Assembly (NCBI GenBank): GCA_945873205.1
Contig: CAMCCC010000001.1
Coordinates: forward strand, 124,001-188,000
Reading direction: 5' to 3'
Source: an uncultured bacterium
Lineage (GTDB): Bacteria; Bacillota; Clostridia; Oscillospirales; Oscillospiraceae
DNA length: 64,000 nucleotides
Both the position numbers and the translations under genes were made by a program. The notes beneath the pieces are model-generated. The model did not search any database and had not been told where the DNA came from. It worked only from the letters and a program-made list of their open reading frames with translations. Positions within the stretch are counted from its first letter, which is position 1; each line of letters starts with the position of its first letter. This document shows, one piece after another, positions 60,124 through 64,000 of the stretch.

Positions 60124-61797
60124 TTACGCTGGTAAATTCAAGGGGATTTCCGGCTTTTCACCTATGAATTTGTAATAAATATGGATTTTTTGCTCATAAG
60201 GGACTTTGCTGCGGGCGTAGACCTTGACGCCGGGGGGATAACGCTTCGGCTCGATCTCAATGCGGTCGATAAAGGTGGTGAGAATCTCCCGGGTCAGCTG
60301 CTCCACATGGGTGTAGCGCTCTGTCAAGGCAAAGAACTGGTCATAGGTGCGGCGGACATCCTCGGCGCTGCGGCGGCTTTGGGTGATGGTCTGGATCAGC
60401 TCATTCAGCTCATCGCTCTCGTCGCGGTATTTTTTCAGCAGGCGGTGGGCCCGGTCTTCCTCCAGCCGTCCGGCGTACATATCCTCATAGAGCTTCATGG
60501 TCATGCTGTCAATGGCCCGGAGCCGCTGCCGGGCTTCCTCAAGGCGTTTTTCCCGGGCCGCCGGAAGGCCGGCATCCTCAGCCAGGCGGATGGCCTCCTG
60601 GGTCACCTGGCGCTTCTCCTCCTCTGTCAGGGAAAGCAACTGATTCAGCTCCTGACAGACCACCTGGTTCAGCACCTCGTACTTGATCCTTGCGCCGTCG
60701 GAGCAGGGATTTTTGCTGCGCTTGGGGATGTTCAGGCAGGTGAGAAACCAGTACTTTTCCCGTTCGCCCTTGTGGACTGTGCCGCTGCTGCACATGGCGC
60801 CGCCGCAGCAGGCGCAGTAGGCAATGCCGCCGTAAATGCTTTTGCGCACGTGTTCCAGCTGCATGTAGTCGCTCCGGCGCTTCCCCAGGTTCCGGGCCGC
60901 CTGGTCAAAGGTCTCGCTGCTGACCAGAGGCTCATGGGTGTTCAGGGTGACACGCCACTCCTCCTGGGGGACAGGCCGCTTCACATCGGATTTGGGGCTG
61001 AGCTTTTTGGACTTGCCCAGCATGGTATGGCCCAGGTACACCGGGTTTTTCAGGATGCGCTTGACGGTGGTATTGTTCCACTCGTCGCTCATCATGTCCG
61101 CATTGCCGGAGTTCAGGCCCTCGGTTTTGTAGACCCGGTATTTCAGCGGCGGATAGACGCCGTCCTCGCTGAGGGCCTCGGCGATGGCCCAGGTGGAATC
61201 GCCCTGGGCAGCCATGGAGAAAATGCGCCGGACAACGGGGGCGGAATCCTCATCCGGGATCAGCTTGTGGTTATCATCCGGGTCCTTCCGGTAGCCGTAG
61301 GGAGCGCGGAAGCAGTACTCTCCCCTGTCCATCATGGTGTGCAGCGCGGTCTTGACCTTTTTGGAGGAATCCCGCAGGTAGACATCGTTGATGGCAAACT
61401 GAAAGGGGGCAAGGAAGTTATCCTCGTCCGAATCAAAATTGTCATACACGGCCACGTAGCGGATTCCCCGTTCGGGGAAAAAGCGCTCGGCATAATAGCT
61501 GGACTCGCTCATATCACGGCCCAGGCGGGACAGGTCCTTGGTGATGACCATATTCACCCGCTTATCGGAATCCAGGGCCTTGAGCAGCTCCTGAAAGCCG
61601 GGGCGGTTGAAGTTGCCGCCGGAGTAATCATCATCAGCAAATTCCCGGGCAATGACAATGTTGTTTTGGTGGCAGTAGTCCTCCAGAATCTTCCGCTGAT
61701 TGGTGATACTGCCGGACTCACCCTGCCTTCGGTCTTCATTGGAAAGCCGTAAATAAATGTAGGCCATCTTCTGATAGCCCATGCCAGACACTTTCAT
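60124..61797 (-). CDS. Large serine recombinase (element 2)
   Basis: 557 residues. Resolvase domain with nucleophile Ser19 in IYLRLSNEDRR and DLSRLGRDMSE; recombinase domain (YGYRKDPDD, RILKNPVYLGH); zinc ribbon CACCGGAMC; coiled coil; a C-terminal DUF4368-like tail. TnpX-like layout. The ATG overlaps the stop of the upstream small gene (ATGA). The recombinase stop is about 30 bp from the severed SASP 3' half in the same orientation. Distinct in sequence from recombinase 1. Confidence 0.93.
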   Translation of the reverse strand: MKVSGMGYQKMAYIYLRLSNEDRRQGESGSITNQRKILEDYCHQNNIVIAREFADDDYSGGNFNRPGFQELLKALDSDKRVNMVITKDLSRLGRDMSESSYYAERFFPERGIRYVAVYDNFDSDEDNFLAPFQFAINDVYLRDSSKKVKTALHTMMDRGEYCFRAPYGYRKDPDDNHKLIPDEDSAPVVRRIFSMAAQGDSTWAIAEALSEDGVYPPLKYRVYKTEGLNSGNADMMSDEWNNTTVKRILKNPVYLGHTMLGKSKKLSPKSDVKRPVPQEEWRVTLNTHEPLVSSETFDQAARNLGKRRSDYMQLEHVRKSIYGGIAYCACCGGAMCSSGTVHKGEREKYWFLTCLNIPKRSKNPCSDGARIKYEVLNQVVCQELNQLLSLTEEEKRQVTQEAIRLAEDAGLPAAREKRLEEARQRLRAIDSMTMKLYEDMYAGRLEEDRAHRLLKKYRDESDELNELIQTITQSRRSAEDVRRTYDQFFALTERYTHVEQLTREILTTFIDRIEIEPKRYPPGVKVYARSKVPYEQKIHIYYKFIGEKPEIPLNLPA

Positions 61798-62015
61798 CTG
61801 TGTGAATCAGACCTCCTTGTCTGTCTGGCCGGCTCTCTGAACTTCGGTTCTATTATACCATCGGGGCCGGGCAATGTCAAAAGTCCGGCCTGACTGGCGG
61901 CCCGTGCCACGGCGGAAGAAAGAAGCTCCGCGGGCTTCTCCTCTGCTGCAAAGTGCCTGCAAATACTGATGGTTCCGTTGTCCAGTTCATAGCTTGCGCT
62001 GCCTGGTATTTCCAT
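61794..62015 (-). CDS. Small protein coupled to serine recombinase 2
   Basis: 73 residues from MEIPGSASYELDNGTI; GGGAGGG about 6 bp upstream. Soluble, with SICRHFAAEEKPAELLSSAV and a basic tail QTRRSDSHR. Stop overlaps the recombinase ATG, so it is co-translated. Possibly an element-encoded accessory or directionality factor; no family recognised. Confidence 0.65.
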   Translation of the reverse strand: MEIPGSASYELDNGTISICRHFAAEEKPAELLSSAVARAASQAGLLTLPGPDGIIEPKFREPARQTRRSDSHR

Positions 62016-62169
62016 AGTATCCCTCCCGGGAAAAGTATGCCCCCTTTCCACTTGTTCTAATATCTATGGTTTCACTCTCCATTCGGACATGAAAAATGGG
62101 CATCCATTGCTGAACGCCCACAGGTAGGATATTTAATTTTGATGTTTAAAACATTTTTCCATACGCCGG

Positions 62170-62472
62170 TCAACTTTTAGCCCCATCCCGAAGAAATACA
62201 TACGTTTCATTGTTGGAGCGAGTCTGATCAAACCGGTATTTCAGCCGGTCAAATGCCTTGATTTGCTCCGGGGCTTCAATCTGGTTCTCCGCCATATAGC
62301 GCACCATTTCGCCCCGGGCTATCTTGCACGCGGCAAAGGCGCAGGCTTGCCGGGTGCAGCCGGGGGTGTTGTCCTTGGGGTAAAAAAACACCACAACCTT
62401 CCTGCCCAGATAATCGGACAGGCTGACGGGGTTGCCGTCCTTGTCGCTCAGGGTAAATTCAGGCGCTTTCAT
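62170..62472 (-). CDS. Chimera of Bcp N-terminal half and YaaA C-terminal tail (likely non-functional)
   Basis: 100 residues. Residues 1-45 are Bcp (MKAPEFTLSDKDGNPVSLSD, peroxidatic Cys in DNTPGCTRQACAFA). From CKIARGEMVRYMAENQ to ETYVFLRDGAKS it is the last part of YaaA. The fusion is in frame. Upstream AAGGAG points to ATA-CTG-GAA-ATT-GGT, where Bcp would start ATG, so the original start is probably mutated to ATA and the ATG six codons in is without a close ribosome-binding site. It is not copied from the local yaaA-bcp pair, which is diverged and in the reverse order. Gene-fusion deletion remnant is the likely reading. Confidence 0.75.
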   Translation of the reverse strand: MKAPEFTLSDKDGNPVSLSDYLGRKVVVFFYPKDNTPGCTRQACAFAACKIARGEMVRYMAENQIEAPEQIKAFDRLKYRFDQTRSNNETYVFLRDGAKS

Positions 62473-62505
62473 ACCAATTTCCAGTATAAATCGTTCTCCT
62501 TATCG

Positions 62506-63165
62506 TTATAAAAGCTGAAAGCTGTTTTTCTCAAACAGCAGCAGGCCATCGTCACGCATTTTGCACAGTTCATTGGACATGGCGCTTCGGTCAACGGACA
62601 GATAATCTGCCAGCTGCTGACGGTTAAAGGGAATGGTGAAACTTGCGCTGTTATTCCGTTGGGATTCTGCCGACAAATAAGAGATCAGTTTTTCCCGCGT
62701 GGAGCGTTTCGACATATGACCCAGCTTCTGCATCAGGTTTCTGTTTCGTTCGGAAATGGCGAAAAAGAGGTTTTGAACCACCATTCCATGAAACCGGCAG
62801 GCAGAAGAACAGGTGGTCAGAACTTTTGCGGCCGCAAACAGAATCACGGTGCTGTCTTCCACCGCAACCACATCGCAAAGCAGCGGACCGCTTTCTGGCG
62901 CAATATACGCTTCGCCAAACATTTCCCCCACCACGATGGGACTGACAATGGAGCGGTTACCCCAGTAATCGTCCTGCTGGATATGGAGCCCACCTTCTAC
63001 CAGGACTGCGAAATATTTCAGGTGTTCCCCCTGACGAAAAACAGTTTCGCCTTTTTTGTATTCCTTCCTCCTTGCACCCAGGCAGGACAGCATAGCTTCG
63101 ATCTCCTGCTCCATAAGCCCGGCAAACAGCTTTGTTCGTTTCAAAACCGGGATAAATTGCTTCAT
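62506..63165 (-). CDS. Crp/Fnr-family transcription regulator
   Basis: 219 residues. N-terminal cyclic-nucleotide-type beta barrel (GETVFRQGEHLKYFAVLVEG), then STREKLISYLSAESQR and HTH IPFNRQQLADYLSVDRSAMS. No Fnr-type N-terminal Cys cluster is seen, so a non-Fe-S signal is likely. Divergent from the ferredoxin-type gene, its probable target. Confidence 0.9.
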   Translation of the reverse strand: MKQFIPVLKRTKLFAGLMEQEIEAMLSCLGARRKEYKKGETVFRQGEHLKYFAVLVEGGLHIQQDDYWGNRSIVSPIVVGEMFGEAYIAPESGPLLCDVVAVEDSTVILFAAAKVLTTCSSACRFHGMVVQNLFFAISERNRNLMQKLGHMSKRSTREKLISYLSAESQRNNSASFTIPFNRQQLADYLSVDRSAMSNELCKMRDDGLLLFEKNSFQLL

Positions 63166-63180
63166 AAAAGATGCTCCTTC

Positions 63181-63238
63181 GTTGTAAATACAACAGACTT
63201 GCTGGTTTTGTTATACTATAATGAACGTGCAAAGTCAA
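63181..63238. promoter_or_regulatory. Divergent promoter region with a 14-bp palindrome
   Basis: Palindrome GTTGTA-AA-TACAAC at 63181-63194, a fitting Crp/Fnr-type site. Minus promoter: TTGACT (63233-63238), 17 bp, TATAAC (63210-63215). A TATAAT at 63217-63222 could be the plus -10, with a poor -35 next to the palindrome, as in activator-dependent promoters. Confidence 0.6.
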
Positions 63239-63258
63239 TAAAAAAGGAGTTAAGGAAT

Positions 63259-63957
63259 ATGATTCGTAAAATAATCAAAATCGATGAAGAGAAATGCAAT
63301 GGCTGCGGCGCTTGTGCCGCTGCCTGCCACGAAGGCGCCATTGAGATGGTTGACGGAAAAGCAGCGCTCACCCGGGAGGATTACTGTGACGGTCTGGGAG
63401 ATTGCCTGCCCGCTTGCCCAGCGGGCGCAATCAGCTTCGAGGAACGGGAAGCCCCCGCATACGACGAAGCCGCTGTGCAGTCAGCGAAGGCGGCAAAAAC
63501 CAAGACCTTACCATGCGGATGCCCCGGCACCCAGGTAAAAGCGATTCGTCCCGGCACAGAAACTGCTGCTGTCTGTGGCCCCCAGACCTCTCAGCTTTCC
63601 CAGTGGCCGGTGCAGATCAAGCTGGTTCCTGTGAATGCCCCCTGGTTTGACGGCGCAAAGCTGCTGGTGGCCGCTGACTGCACCGCTTATGCTTACGCCA
63701 ATTTCCATCAGGACTTTATCAAAAATCACATTACCCTGGTGGGTTGTCCCAAACTGGACAGCGTAGACTATGCCGAAAAGCTCACTGAAATTCTCAAAAA
63801 AAATGATATCCGCAGCCTTACCGTTGTACGGATGGAAGTACCCTGCTGCGGCGGTATCGAAAACGCGGTCAAAAGTGCGCTGCAAAGCAGCGGCAAGTTC
63901 CTGCCCTGGAACGTAGTCACCATCTCCACGGACGGCCGCATCCTGGACAGAGTATAA
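63259..63957 (+). CDS. 4Fe-4S ferredoxin-type iron-sulfur protein
   Basis: 232 residues, AAGGAG upstream. N terminus holds a full cluster CNGCGACAAACHEGAI; the second is CDGLGDCLPACPAGAI. A Cys-Gly linker (LPCGCPG, VCGPQ) and a C-terminal domain follow, with DCTAYAYANFHQDF and VPCCGGIEN. Matches a family of anaerobe ferredoxin proteins usually next to Crp/Fnr regulators or hybrid-cluster protein. Electron partner unknown. Confidence 0.85.
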   Translation: MIRKIIKIDEEKCNGCGACAAACHEGAIEMVDGKAALTREDYCDGLGDCLPACPAGAISFEEREAPAYDEAAVQSAKAAKTKTLPCGCPGTQVKAIRPGTETAAVCGPQTSQLSQWPVQIKLVPVNAPWFDGAKLLVAADCTAYAYANFHQDFIKNHITLVGCPKLDSVDYAEKLTEILKKNDIRSLTVVRMEVPCCGGIENAVKSALQSSGKFLPWNVVTISTDGRILDRV

Positions 63958-64000
63958 ACTATTGCGTGTGAAATAGCTTGTCCTATCGGTAATTTTGGCC

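Larger units (their letters stand above)
60095..62015 (-). mobile_element. Serine-recombinase element 2, one end at the severed SASP gene
   Basis: The end next to the SASP 3' half is defined by loss of SASP coding at about 60090. The other end is not visible; no second SASP piece or matching repeat was found between 62015 and 64000. The 62016-62169 gap holds nothing recognisable. Confidence 0.55.

Noticed and set aside
62170-62927. Chimera derived from the local yaaA-bcp pair at 41.7-42.9 kb
   Set aside because: Sequence is clearly diverged from the local copies and the gene order is reversed, so it is not a recent duplication of them.

Overview
The window reads as chromosomal DNA of a GC-rich, endospore-forming, anaerobic member of the Clostridia, most likely Oscillospirales/Oscillospiraceae. 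Evidence for sporulation: complete spoIIIAA-AH, spoIVA, spoVM, a sipL-like gene, cwlD and sigH. Evidence for an anaerobic Firmicute: a pyrophosphate-type phosphofructokinase with class II aldolase, a siroheme/4Fe-4S sulfite-reductase-like protein, ferredoxin-type proteins and Clostridia-style operon order. The genus is not certain from sequence alone. No rRNA, tRNA or CRISPR array was seen.

Layout. 1-5.1 kb: prkC (cut by the window edge)-rsgA-small membrane protein-spoVM-sipL, then yebC. 5.1-11.5 kb (minus): a TetR-methyltransferase fusion, a P1B-ATPase/nitroreductase/HAD operon, and a DUF5655/hydrolase pair. 11.7-17.35 kb: an accessory block starting at the 5' half of an alpha/beta SASP gene and ending at the 3' tail of a cotJC-like gene. 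It holds a Phd/RelE pair, an ArsR-permease locus with deleted ars remnants, and a serine recombinase. 17.4-26.2 kb: a papain-like protein, MoxR/VWA pair, pfp, fba, a degenerate P-type ATPase and a Xer recombinase. 26.2-37.1 kb (minus): radA, cwlD, spoIVA, nif3-like, trmK, sigH, ruvCAB, a MocR regulator. 37.3-43.7 kb (plus): sulfite-reductase-like protein, siderophore/corrinoid-type ABC importer, aldolase, yaaA, bcp, hydrolase. 43.7-59.2 kb (minus): T-box-controlled tyrS unit, recN-argR-nadK-tlyA-dxs-ispA-xseBA-nusB-asp23, and spoIIIA. 59.9-62.0 kb: the 3' half of an alpha/beta SASP gene, inverted relative to the 5' half at 11.7 kb, with a second serine recombinase flush against it. 62-64 kb: a bcp/yaaA chimera, a Crp/Fnr regulator and a divergent ferredoxin-type protein.

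The genes converge on engulfment and coat assembly: SpoVM, SpoIVA and SipL make the coat basement layer, SpoIIIAA-AH the mother-cell/forespore channel, CwlD matures cortex peptidoglycan, and SigH starts the programme. Sigma-E-like promoters with a shared ATAA-N14-CATA form can be read before spoIVA, spoIIIAA and sipL.

The most unusual feature is that two serine recombinases each sit directly upstream of, and co-oriented with, the severed 3' end of a spore gene (cotJC-like and SASP). The two SASP halves share an 11-bp sequence and would rebuild a 66-residue SASP if the intervening 48 kb were flipped. Other notable items are two P-type ATPases lacking essential motifs, the TetR-methyltransferase fusion under a consensus promoter carrying two operators, a terminator-like hairpin nested with the spoIVA promoter and ribosome-binding site, and the bcp/yaaA chimera.
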